From the NCBI GenBank assembly GCA_016716885.1, contig JADJUV010000009.1:24690-88689 (forward strand): a stretch of DNA of 64,000 bases. The letters run 5' to 3'. Of this stretch, positions 17,136-26,843 are shown piece by piece. Position 1 is the first letter of the stretch; each line of letters starts with the position of its first letter. The translations under genes and the position numbers were made by a program. This stretch comes from Candidatus Trichofilum aggregatum. Lineage in GTDB: Bacteria; Chloroflexota; Anaerolineae; Promineifilales; Promineifilaceae. The notes beneath the pieces were generated by a model. It did not search any database. It had not been told where the DNA came from and worked only from the letters and a program-made list of their open reading frames with translations.

Positions 17136-17354
17136 TAAGAAAGTTAAAACCCAAGCAGTTCGCACATGGGCGTGCTCACTCCTCAATCTTTAACTTAACA
17201 AGGCACCAGCCTGGTGTTACAACCCTTGACAATCTAACTTTGGCGAAAACAAAATTGTTCTCTGGAAATCTCTCACTCTCTTAATCTCTCAATTTCCAGA
17301 GTCCCAATTAAAAATCGTCCTGTCCTAATTTTGTACCCTTTACGACGAGGAATC

Positions 17355-17726
17355 ATGCCTACTCACGAAGAATCTTACGGCAAAATAGACATTTCTCCGC
17401 TGGCCGTATCCACCATCGCCAGCCATGCCATTAACCAATGTTATGGTGTCGTCGGTATGGCGAGTAAAAACCTGGCCGATGGCCTTTCACAACTGCTTTC
17501 CCGTGATAGCCATAAAGGTATAGATGTTCAATTTGATGAGGATGGAGCCATCGTGATAGACGTTTATGTGATCGTCGAATATGGAACCCGCATCCGCGTT
17601 GTTGCTGAAAGCATCCAGAACACGGTCAAATTTCACGTGGAAAAAGCCATTGGCCTACCTGTGCGAGCGGTCAATGTTTATGTCCATGGTTTGCGTTTAA
17701 GCAATCAAAACGACAAAAAATCGTAG
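17355..17726 (+). CDS. Asp23/Gls24 family envelope protein
   Basis: This 123-residue protein of the Asp23/Gls24 (YloU) family has GKIDISPLAVSTIASHAINQ, a central GVVGMASKN, then IDVYVIVEYGTRIRVVAESI and the family ending VRAVNVYVHGLRL. Such proteins associate with the membrane and stress responses in Gram-positives. The pairing with the FakA homologue 213 bp downstream mirrors yloU-yloV of Bacillus. I use the ATG at 17355, preceded by GAGGA; an in-frame start at 17331 has no site. The exact role is unknown. Confidence 0.9.
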   Translation: MPTHEESYGKIDISPLAVSTIASHAINQCYGVVGMASKNLADGLSQLLSRDSHKGIDVQFDEDGAIVIDVYVIVEYGTRIRVVAESIQNTVKFHVEKAIGLPVRAVNVYVHGLRLSNQNDKKS

Positions 17727-17734
17727 ATAAAGAT

Positions 17735-17935
17735 TTTTAACCACAGACGTCACAGATTGGCACAGATTTTTCTTTTCTCTGCGTTCTCTGCATCTGTGCG
17801 GTTCGTTATTTTCTCAGGAGTTCCCATGAGCGGGCACTCACCAAGATGAATGAAAATTCGGGGAACTCCTAGGAACTCAGGGGAACTCGAAACCTGAAAC
17901 TCGAAACTCGAAACTTATTTTCGTAGGAGAAACTG
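17735..17935. repeat. dispersed spacer repeat (copy of the 58623-58866 unit)
   Basis: ACAGATTTTTCTTTTCTCTG, then GCGGTTCGTTATTTTC and CATGAGCGGGCACTCACC match the tandem units near 58.7 kb. The order ends with CTCGAAAC heptads. It separates gls24 from fakA and supplies no gene. Confidence 0.7.
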
Positions 17936-17939
17936 GCGC

Positions 17940-19643
17940 GTGAGTGAATCTCAATTTCCTGATGCCCACGAAAAGTGGTTAAATTGCCAGGGGCGGCAAT
18001 TTAAAAAATTAGCCTATGCCGGGTTGATCTGGCTGGAGCGGCATCATCAAGCCGTCAACGCCCTTAATGTGTTCCCCGTACCAGATGGCGACACCGGTAC
18101 CAATATGCTTCTGACCATGCGCTCAGCTTACAAACGGGTGCAAGATAGTGAGGAAACCCACGTGGGTAAAGTGGCCGCACAACTGGCCCAGGGTGCACTC
18201 ATGGGGGCACGGGGCAACTCAGGCGTCATCCTGAGCCAAATATGGCGTGGGTTAGCTCATTCCCTTAAAAACAAGGAAACGTTCGACGCTTTGGGCATGG
18301 CGGCCGCGTTCCAAGAGGCCTCCAACACCGCCTACAATGGGGTCATGAAACCGGTTGAAGGGACGATCTTGACGGTCGTGCGCGAAGCCGCTGAAGAAGC
18401 CAAAGACGCCGCCCGCAAAGGGAGCGACCTGCGCTTTGTGTTGGATAGGGTGCTAGAACGAGCTTACCAGGCGCTGGAGCGGACGCCAGACTTGTTGCCC
18501 GTGCTAAAACAGGCCGGTGTGGTGGATTCCGGGGGTAAGGGGTTTGTCTATATCTTAGAAGGGATGATGCGTTATTTGCAGGGGGAACTAACCGAGGCGA
18601 TGATGGCTGGGGAAGACACGACCAGCCTAGTGCAGACGCCATCCCTACCCGCTCAGGCTTATGCCGTGCCTGAAGGCGGGTCGCTGGAATTCCCCTATGA
18701 TGTCCAGTTTATCCTCATGGGTCAGAACTTGAATGTGGGCGAGGTTCGCGGCCGCATTGATAGCATGGGCGATTCCACCGTCGTTGTCGGTGACAACCAA
18801 ACCATCAAAGTCCATGTGCATGTCAAAGACCCCGGTGTGCCCCTTAGCTACGGCGTCAGCATCGGCCAGATCACCGATGTGGTCGTAGAAAACATGCAAG
18901 AGCAGATGGAGACCATCGTCAACACCTCTAACAACAATGGCAAACTCATACAACTACTCCCCGAAGAAGCCCTGACCGTCCAACCAGGGCAAGTCGCGGT
19001 AATCGCCATTGCCCCCGGCAAAGGGTTGATGGATGTGTTTCATAGTCTGGGTGTCGCCTTCGTCGTCGATGGCGGCCAGACCAACAACCCCAGCACCGAA
19101 GAAATCTTCCAGGCCCTTCATGATGTGCCCACCGACAAAATTGTCATTTTGCCCAATAACAAAAACATCATCCTGGCCGCCGAAGCCGCCCGTGACATCA
19201 GCCCTAAACAGGTGGTGGTTGTGCCCACCCGCACCATTCCTCAGGGGGTAGCCGCGATGCTCTCCTGGAGTGCCGATGGTGAATTGGCCGAGGTGGCCGA
19301 GGCGATGCAAACAGCCAGCCGCACGGTAGCGACCGGCCAGATCACCTATGCCACACGCACCGTTACTTTGGACGGCGTAGATGTAGCCGAAGGTAATATG
19401 ATTGGCCTTACCGACAGCAAATTATGTGCTTCTGGCCCGGATATTGCTTCGGTGTTGGGTCCTACGTTGGCTAAAATGAACCTGACCGAACGGGAAATTC
19501 TCACCGTCTATTATGGTGACAATGTCACATTGAGTGAGGCGGAGCAACTGGTAGCCCTCATAGAAGCCCAATATCCTGATATAGAAGTTGAATTAATCTA
19601 TGGGGGCCAGCCCCACTATCATTACATCCTCGGCGCGGAGTAA
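17940..19643 (+). CDS. fakA: FakA/YloV-type DAK2-domain kinase (fatty acid kinase catalytic subunit family)
   Basis: The 567-residue length matches FakA/YloV. The N-terminal DhaL/DAK2 domain (about 15-210) shows NVFPVPDGDTGTNMLLTM with the Mg-nucleotide aspartates, GALMGARGNSGVILSQ and VLKQAGVVDSGGKGF. The middle and C-terminal FakA domains follow, ending GGQPHYHYILGAE. FakA phosphorylates fatty acids presented by FakB proteins; no FakB is in the window. It starts with GTG at 17940, preceded by AGGAGA. Pairing with the Gls24 gene is the conserved context. Assignment to fatty-acid rather than other substrates is by family only. Confidence 0.9.
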   Translation: MSESQFPDAHEKWLNCQGRQFKKLAYAGLIWLERHHQAVNALNVFPVPDGDTGTNMLLTMRSAYKRVQDSEETHVGKVAAQLAQGALMGARGNSGVILSQIWRGLAHSLKNKETFDALGMAAAFQEASNTAYNGVMKPVEGTILTVVREAAEEAKDAARKGSDLRFVLDRVLERAYQALERTPDLLPVLKQAGVVDSGGKGFVYILEGMMRYLQGELTEAMMAGEDTTSLVQTPSLPAQAYAVPEGGSLEFPYDVQFILMGQNLNVGEVRGRIDSMGDSTVVVGDNQTIKVHVHVKDPGVPLSYGVSIGQITDVVVENMQEQMETIVNTSNNNGKLIQLLPEEALTVQPGQVAVIAIAPGKGLMDVFHSLGVAFVVDGGQTNNPSTEEIFQALHDVPTDKIVILPNNKNIILAAEAARDISPKQVVVVPTRTIPQGVAAMLSWSADGELAEVAEAMQTASRTVATGQITYATRTVTLDGVDVAEGNMIGLTDSKLCASGPDIASVLGPTLAKMNLTEREILTVYYGDNVTLSEAEQLVALIEAQYPDIEVELIYGGQPHYHYILGAE

Positions 19644-19660
19644 GATCATGCCGCGCCCCC

Positions 19661-19865
19661 GTTTGTAGTGACGACTTTAGTAATCGTTCAGTAACGTGGA
19701 GAGGGGGGGGGGCCGGGTTCCCTCGGGAGGGGAGGGGGGTGGGGGGGGTTTGACACATAGAGGGCTTGTCCTAAACATAAGCCCATGGTTGTAGACTCCT
19801 AAAACCACCCTGTTAAAACAAACGATGACTTAGTTAGCTAGCCCGCTAAAGCGGTCACTACAAAC
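19661..19865. mobile_element. inverted-repeat element enclosing a G-tract cluster
   Basis: GTTTGTAGTGAC (19661-19672) and GTCACTACAAAC (19854-19865) are perfect 12-bp inverted ends. They are related to the 13272 element through the GTGACCGCTTTAGCGGGC words near the right end. Inside, 19699-19750 holds several runs of three to nine Gs on the plus strand, a possible G-quadruplex. It fills the gap between fakA and the next gene. Confidence 0.6.
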
Positions 19866-19941
19866 AGGGAAAGAAGACGGGTTTTGTTTATTAGAGGTTT
19901 AGTGACATTTCGGGGTTATTAGCTGTGCAAAACGGGGTAAT

Positions 19942-22900
19942 TTGTGCATAATAACACCCGTGACTAAACCAACCCCCTCCCCCACTACTGCTTCTGAACG
20001 CCTGCATGTTGTAGACATCATTCGCGGCTTTGCTGTGTTTGGTATTTTTGTTTTCAACATGACAAGCTTCGCCGGGTATGCCTATGCCCTGCAAGGCCAT
20101 GAGACCGCTCTCAATCGTGGCCTCATGCTCCTCATTCGTTTTCTTGTCGAAGCCAAATTCTATTCCCTTTTCTCCTTCCTTTTTGGCTGGGGGATGGCCG
20201 TTCAACTCCTACGCGCGGAAACCCGGGGAACGAATTTCCTGTCCGTTTACCGGCGACGGTTACTGATACTTCTGGCTTTTGGGGCGATCCACGGCATTTT
20301 GTTCTGGACAGGGGACATTCTAACCACCTATGCTCTATTGGGTTTCTTGTTAATCCTGTTTCGTAAACGGTCAGAACGGGTACTACTGGTGGGTATCGTT
20401 TTAGCTCTGGTTTATGCCCTGGTCATTAACTTGCCACCCCTGGAAGGGTTTCGGGCCTGGTATGCGGAACTGACTTCTTTTGCCCGTTGGAACTTCAACT
20501 CGGGTGTATATGCCACGGGAACCTTTGCCGAAATTACCCAACAACGTCTGCAAGGGTATTTGGGGCAACATCTGAACACCATTTATTTCTTTGGTCAGGT
20601 GTTTGCCATGCTTTTGTTGGGGTTATATGTGGGTAAACGGCGCATTTTGGAGAACCTGGGTAGTGAGGAAAACCAGGAATGGTTAAAGCAGATATGGCGA
20701 GCCGGGTTATTTTGGGGGTTTTTGTTTAGTGGTTTGTACGCGGCCGCATCCCTATGGTCTTATCAAAATCAATGGCCCGCCGGGGTCTCCCCCGAATGGC
20801 AACGGTATATCGCGGTCTTTTTCCGTACCTTGGGCGCGCCCTTGCTCATGCTCTTCTACCTGACCACCATCATCTACCTCTACAACAGCCCCACCTGGCG
20901 ACCACGACTCGACAAATTAGCCCCGGTGGGGCGCATGGCCCTTAGCAACTACCTTCTACAATCCACCGTCGCCACCCTCATTTTTTATAACTACGGCCTG
21001 GGGCTGTACGGCGAGATAGGCCCCATTTTTGGCTTGATCCTGGTCTTCATCATTTACAGCCTACAAATGCGGTTGAGTAAATGGTGGCTGGATCATTACA
21101 CCATGGGGCCAGCGGAATGGTTGTGGCGTTGGCTCAGCTACGGCCAGCGGCCGCGTTTCCGTTTAGCCTCTGATCACAGCACCGCCCCACCCATGCTCCG
21201 CCTACGCCAGTGGGCCAAACAAAACCAAAGCTCACTGGTATGGGGTGTCGTTTTGTTGGCCGGGGTGGGATTGTTATATTGGGTCATCATTGTGCGGCCC
21301 ACCCAGAATGTGGTCACGGCGGAAGTGGCCGGGATCAGCCTGCCACCCACGGCCACGCCCATTGTCGTGGCAACCCCCATTCCCGCCCAGGCTACCCCTG
21401 AGCCGCTGATCATCCCACCTCAACTGGAACCGGTGGTTTATAACCCTGGCCCCCTGGCCCAACAGGGCGATTTATTGGGTCTCGCGGCCGCGTACGATGT
21501 CACCGTCACTCTGCACCACATTGAACAACTGGCCGCCCCCCAATTTGCCGGGCGCAAAGCGGGCACAGACACCGGCCATGCCGCTGGCGACTACATTGCG
21601 GAACAGTTCGCGGCCGCGGGCCTGCAACCAGCGGGCGATAATGGAACCTACTTTCAGGGTTTCCCCCTCTACAGCGTGCAACTCGACCGTGTACCCCAAG
21701 TCACGATCACCTCACCGGATGGGGTGGTTCATGATGATTATGAGCTGTACAGCGATTACACACCGCTGGTTTTTCGTTATGCCGGGGCTGGCGCGGCCGC
21801 GGGTGAAATCATCTGGGTCAACCAATGCCACAGTGACGACTTTGCCCAGATCAATGTGGTAGACAAAATTGTTTTGTGCCAACCAGAATTCAGCTTCCAG
21901 GCCACACGGGCGGCGTTAGAACATGGCGCGGCCGCGCTCCTACTCCTGCTCGACCCAGCCAACCCCATGGACCGGGGTCTGCCCTTCCAAGAGCCTTGGG
22001 TTCCCGATGAACTGGTACTGCCCACCCTGCGCATCACAACAGAGATGGCTAATGATTTACTGCGTGGCAGCGGCCGCACCGCCACCGACCTGAGCCTGAT
22101 ATCCACCCCCTTTGTGACCGGTGGCAGCCTCAACCTGGAAGTCAACATCGCTTCCGTGTGTGGGCTGGCTACCTGTGAAGGGCGCAACGTCTTGGGTGTT
22201 TTACCAGGGCGTGACCCCGAATATGCCGATGAAATTGTCATCATTGGCGCCCATTATGATCACATGGGGCAGGCGCCCAACGGCGTTACCTGGTCTGGGG
22301 CCAACGATAATGCCTCAGGCACGGCTACCTTGCTGGCGATTGCCCAAAGCTGGCAGGCGCAAGGGTATGTGCCCCGGCGCACGGTGTTGTTTGTGGCCTG
22401 GGATGGCGAAGAAGCGGGTCTGCTAGGGGCGTATCATTACATCCGCTACCCTCGTTTTCCGCTAGAAAATACTATCGCCAACCTGAACCTGGACATGGTG
22501 GGGGGGCCGGGCGATTTGCTCAGCATTGATGGGGATGGCTCGCTGGCCCAACGGCTGCAAGCGGCCGCGAACAGCCTCGGTGTCGCTACCGAAATCAGCG
22601 AAATTGGCCGCAGTGACCATGTTCCCTTCCGCGAAGCAGGCATACCCGCCAGCCTCATTATCTGGTTTGGCGACGAGGTTAATGCTACCTACCATCGCCC
22701 CGCCGATTTGCTGGAGGCGATTGACCAGGACAATCTGCAAGTCACCGGGCAGATCGCCATTTTGACCCTGTTTGGTCTGGCCGAGGCGGAAGCCAGCATT
22801 GATGCCACCCTGCAACAACGGGCTGAAGCCATTGAAGCGGGTGATCTAACCACCTTCCTGGCTACGTCGGCCCCGGATCAGGTGGTGACGGATCGGGTGT

Positions 22901-25900
22901 GGTTTAATGAAGTGCAGAGTTTTGATCCCATCTCAGTCACGGTGTCGGCGCGTGATGTGTTCGTGACGGCCACGGGCATCGAGGCGACCGTGTCTTACCG
23001 GGTGGCGTATCCGGGCGCGGACGGCTCGGCCCTGTTGACGGCCTCGGTGAATGGTTTGTTTACACCGGGTGGCGGCAACTGGTTATGGTCGGGGGCCAAT
23101 TTGCGGCCGCAAGATGAAGTAGCCGGTGGTTTCGCGGCCGCGTACCCGGCCAGTCAACTCGAAACCATCCCCAACCTGGAAACCTACCTGGACAACACCT
23201 ACGCGGCCATCGCCGAACAATTGGGTCAGCCCACCAGCACCAGAGCTACCGTTTATCTCTATCCCGACGCCCCCTCGCTCCGCGCCGATACCAGTCTGGC
23301 CCTGCCCGATAACGTAGCCGCCTGGGTTGGCCCCGGAACCATCAAACTGGTTTATACCAGCAATTTAACCCAAACCAATGCCTTGCAAACGGCCCTGACC
23401 CAATTAGTGTTAGCCGAAGCAGGTCTGAGCGAAGCCGAGGTTCCCTGGTTGTGGCAAGGTTTACCCCTGGCCTTGCCCTTCCGCGAAGATACCATTGCCG
23501 CCCAGCGAGTTTATTTACCCGCCGCACGGAGTTTTCTCCTTTCCACAGAAACCGAGGCCAGCGCAGACACCAACTGGTTGCCGGTGGAATATGTGCGGCA
23601 ACAGGTAGGCTGGTCGGGGGTGGCAGAACTGATCACCCTGGCGGGCCAGGATGGGGTAGACGCCGGTCTGCAAGAGGTGCTTAATCTCACCGGTAATAAT
23701 TTTGACGCTCGTTGGCAGGAATTTTGGCGATCCCGGCTGACGACGGCACAAACGAACCTGGACAGGTTGCTCCAGACGCGCATGGACACGGTGCTGGCGG
23801 GCAATCTGGCGGGATTTCTGGCGACGGTAGACAGCCAGGTTCCTTTGTTACGGACAGAGCAAGAGCATTGGTTCGCGGCCGCGGCCGCGAACGGCCTCAC
23901 CAGCTACAACCTCATCGGTACACCCATCGCCCTCTTAGACAATGGCAATATGCTGGCTGAACTAAGTGTGGTCTATGAAACCAGCGAATTGGGCAATGGC
24001 AACCTGAACCAGGAAGTTTTGCTCACCGTTCAGGGCAGTACCTTGCGCTGGGCCGATGTACCTTTCCAGACCCTCTCCGAACCCGGCGTGATCATTTACT
24101 ACCAGGATGGGCAGGCGCTCCAGGCACAAAATCTGCTCACCCGCACCCTCAGCTTAAACAGCCAACTGGTTGATCTGTTACCGGTGACAGTCGTGCCCAC
24201 GATAACCCTCAAACTGTATGCGGATGCCGGGGCGTTTCGGCATTCCCTTATGCCCGGTTTGGCCGAGTTAGCCGGGGTATCTGCCTGGTCAGCCAATGGC
24301 GAGGCACTGAAACTCCGTTTGGGCCTAACCTTGCCCGCTGATGATCAATTAGCACAACATCTGGTGCGCTATCAGTTGAGCCAGTTTGGTGTAACCGACG
24401 AATGGTTGCTCCAGGGGACGGCCCTGTATTACCGGGAACGTCTGCCAGGCATAACGGGACCGACCGCGGCCGCGGCCGTACCCGCTATGCTCAGTGCCCT
24501 TAGCCGTGATCAACTTTTCCCCTTTGTTGACCTGCCGCCAGAATATGTTATGAGCACCGACGAGCGTAAGGTGACGACGCCGCAAGCCTGGGACGGTATC
24601 CGCTACCTGGTTTATACCTACGGCGAAGAGCGGCTGGCGAATCTGTTGCGAGCGCAGGCGGGTGGCCTTGATCTGAATGCCGCCTTAACCAGTGCCCTGG
24701 GCCAATCGCTGACCGAGTTCCAGGCCAGTTGGGCAGAATCGGTGCTACAAGCCCATATTCAGAACGAATGGACCGGCGTGGCGCAAGGGTTTGAAGGGGA
24801 ACAAGCCCTGGCCCACATTACGGCGTTGACCCAGCCGGAACTAGCAGGCCGGGTGGCTGGTTCTGAAGGCGCGGCCGCGGCCGCTGACTATATCGCCGCC
24901 CAGTTTGCCGCCTACGGGCTGGAGCCTGCGGGCACGGATGGTTATTTTCAACCATTTACCGTGCCGTATGCCACGCTTGCGGCCGCGCCTCGGCTGGCTA
25001 TTGTCACGGCCAGTGGCTCGTTTGTAGAGGATTTTGTTTACCAGGAAGAGTTCCTGCTGACGTTGGGCGAAGTGGCGGTAGGTGGTGCGGCCGCGGGTGA
25101 ACTCGTTTACGTGCCTGATCTGAGCCTGTCAGACCTGGATTTGAGCGGCAAGATTGCGGTTTCACCCACAGGCGATGACCTGGTGTGGCTCATGCAACAG
25201 GCGTATGAGCGCGGGGCCAGTGCCCTCATTTTGGTCACGAACTTGAGTCGTGACGAGGATTACCTGGCTAAACAAGCGCTTGCGGCCGCGACACCGCCCA
25301 CTCAAACCGTCCCCCTGATGCTTCTCACCCAGGCGGGATACGACCATTTGCTCAGCGTCACCGGCTTAAGCCGGGGGGTCATCAGCGCCTCCCCCGCCGC
25401 CTTGCCGATGGGCGGCGTTTGGGTCAGCCTGGATATTCCCCTCAGCCCTATTGTTCAGGCCGAAACAGCCAATGTGTTAGCCTTACTGCCCGGTAGCGAC
25501 CCGGTTTTGCGCGACGAGTTCATCGTCATTAGTGCCCATTATGACCATGTGGGTAATGAGCCAGACACCTGGCTTTGTAATGGTCAGGTAGTGACCGACG
25601 AGCGCGTGGGTGATACGGCTTGTGAACAGATTGCCGGTCTGGTTTATGCCGGGGCCAACGACAATGCCAGTGGGGTGGCAGTCATGTTAGAGATGGCCCG
25701 GTTATGGCAGGAAACGGGCTACCGACCAACCCGTTCTATCCTTTTTATCGCCTGAAACGCTCAGAAGCCGGATAATGTTGGCGCTACCTACTTCAGTGAG
25801 AATCCCGTCGTGCCCCTGGAAAACATAATTGGTCTGCTGAACCTGGATTCCGTCGGCGGTGGGCCTGGGCCACGGCTGGTGGGTGAGGGGTCTTGGGATA

Positions 25901-26151
25901 GTGCGGGCAGTTGGTTGATGGCCCTGAATGCGGCTAATACTTTGTTGGATGGTCGGTTGCGCCTGGAATTACCCTCGGCGGAGAGTGCGCCTCAACCGTT
26001 GGCGGCGCAGGCGGTGCCGGCAATACTGATCACCTGGCAGGATGCGGGTGATGCCAATTGGCCGGATGTCATTGCCCACGAGATTGATCTGGTGAAATTG
26101 AGCAATGGGGGGCGTATTCTGACCCTGACGGTGATGGCGTTGGCTCGCTAA
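19942..26151 (+). CDS. giant DUF418 membrane / tandem M28 peptidase fusion with an in-frame TGA
   Basis: The frame runs 1937 codons, meets TGA at 25753-25755, then stays open in the same frame to TAA at 26149, for 2069 residues in all. Residues 1-400 are a YeiB/DUF418 multi-helix membrane domain (VVDIIRGFAVFGIFVFNM). One helix follows near 435. Then comes an M28 aminopeptidase with a PA insert: AHYDHMG (about 771), GANDNASG, WDGEEAG, NLDMVG and SDHVPF, all metal ligands present. Two peptidase-MA-like modules without HExxH follow, then a second M28. There TGA replaces the Trp of FVAWDGEE and the two catalytic-site glutamates are Ala-Gln, so this copy is inactive in any case. The start may be TTG 19942 or GTG 19960. 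Confidence 0.85.
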
Positions 26152-26194
26152 GGGGCTTAACGACGAGCACGAGGTGACAGTAACCGTGGGTAAA

Positions 26195-26350
26195 GGGTGT
26201 GTTTCAAAGGAGTTGAATAATTAATTGTTGAACAGTTGAATTGATGAATAATTAATGAAGTGGTAGACGCATCCCCTCATTAACCATTCAACAATTCACG
26301 GATTCACCGATTAATTATTTTCTTCCTCTTAATGGAAATGAAACACACCC
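26195..26350. mobile_element. MITE-like element, GGGTGTGT family, copy 2
   Basis: Perfect 12-bp inverted ends GGGTGTGTTTCA (26195-26206) and TGAAACACACCC (26339-26350) match the right end of the 16864 element. The flanks GTGGGTAAA and GTTGGTACA agree at seven of nine positions, suggesting a decayed 9-bp duplication. The interior is an imperfect AT-rich fold (TTGTTGAA/TTCAACAA). It lies in the 26152-26452 gap. Confidence 0.65.
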
Positions 26351-26452
26351 GTTGGTACATCGGGAAGGTGGGGCACCGTTGTTGGGGAGTAATCAGTAAA
26401 AAACAAAACGCGGCCGCGTACTTTAGTAAGTTGCGGCCGCGTCTTGGGTCTG

Positions 26453-26524
26453 TGGCGTTAGGTGGGTTTGAACCACCGACCTAGGGCTTATGAATCCCCC
26501 GCTCTGCCACTGAGCTATAACGCC
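26453..26524 (-). tRNA. tRNA with CAT anticodon (Met or lysidine-Ile)
   Basis: The minus strand folds as a tRNA: acceptor GGCGTTA/TAACGCC, D stem GCTC/GAGC, anticodon loop TTCATAA, T stem GGTGG/CCACC with TTCAAAC loop, discriminator A, CCA not encoded. The anticodon stem has one A-G mismatch at 31/39. It lacks the initiator hallmark of a GC-rich anticodon stem with a mismatched first acceptor pair, so elongator Met or Ile2. Two GCGGCCGC sites lie within 50 bp of its 3' end. Confidence 0.9.
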
Positions 26525-26586
26525 AACGGGTTAGAATTATAGCCAACTGGAACGCGTCTGCCAAATTGGGCTGGTAGTTTCATCAG

Positions 26587-26830
26587 GGCTTTTCCAAAGT
26601 CAACTAGTCCAGCTTTACACAACTCCTTAGCCGGTTTAGTCGGAAGACCCATCCCCCTAACCCCCTTCCCGCTGGGAAGGGGGCAAACCTATTCGTGTCG
26701 TTTTTTGAGGGCATACGCCCTCAAAAAACGACACGATATAACATTCCCCGCCCCTGGGGGCGGGGTTAGGGGTGGGGAAAATACCCGACACGCTGGCACA
26801 GCGCCAATAAAATCGGACTTTGGAAAAGCC
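26587..26830. mobile_element. inverted-repeat element between tRNA and histidine kinase, with 13-bp flanking direct repeats
   Basis: GGCTTTTCCAAAGTC (26587-26601) and its exact inverse (26816-26830) bound the element. GGTAGTTTCATCA occurs on both sides (26573-26585 and 26834-26846), the right copy covering the kinase stop codon. Inside are a terminator-like perfect 18-bp stem at 26695-26734 (GTGTCG-T6-GAGGGC and complement) and a copy of the AGCTTTACAC/CGGAAGACCCATCCCCC repeat (26610-26690). Confidence 0.7.
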
Positions 26831-26843
26831 GTGGGTAGTTTCA

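Noticed and set aside
25753..25755. Alternative code with TGA as Trp
   Set aside because: Other genes here end with TGA at their normal length (for example 5560 and 7367), and Trp is encoded by TGG throughout.
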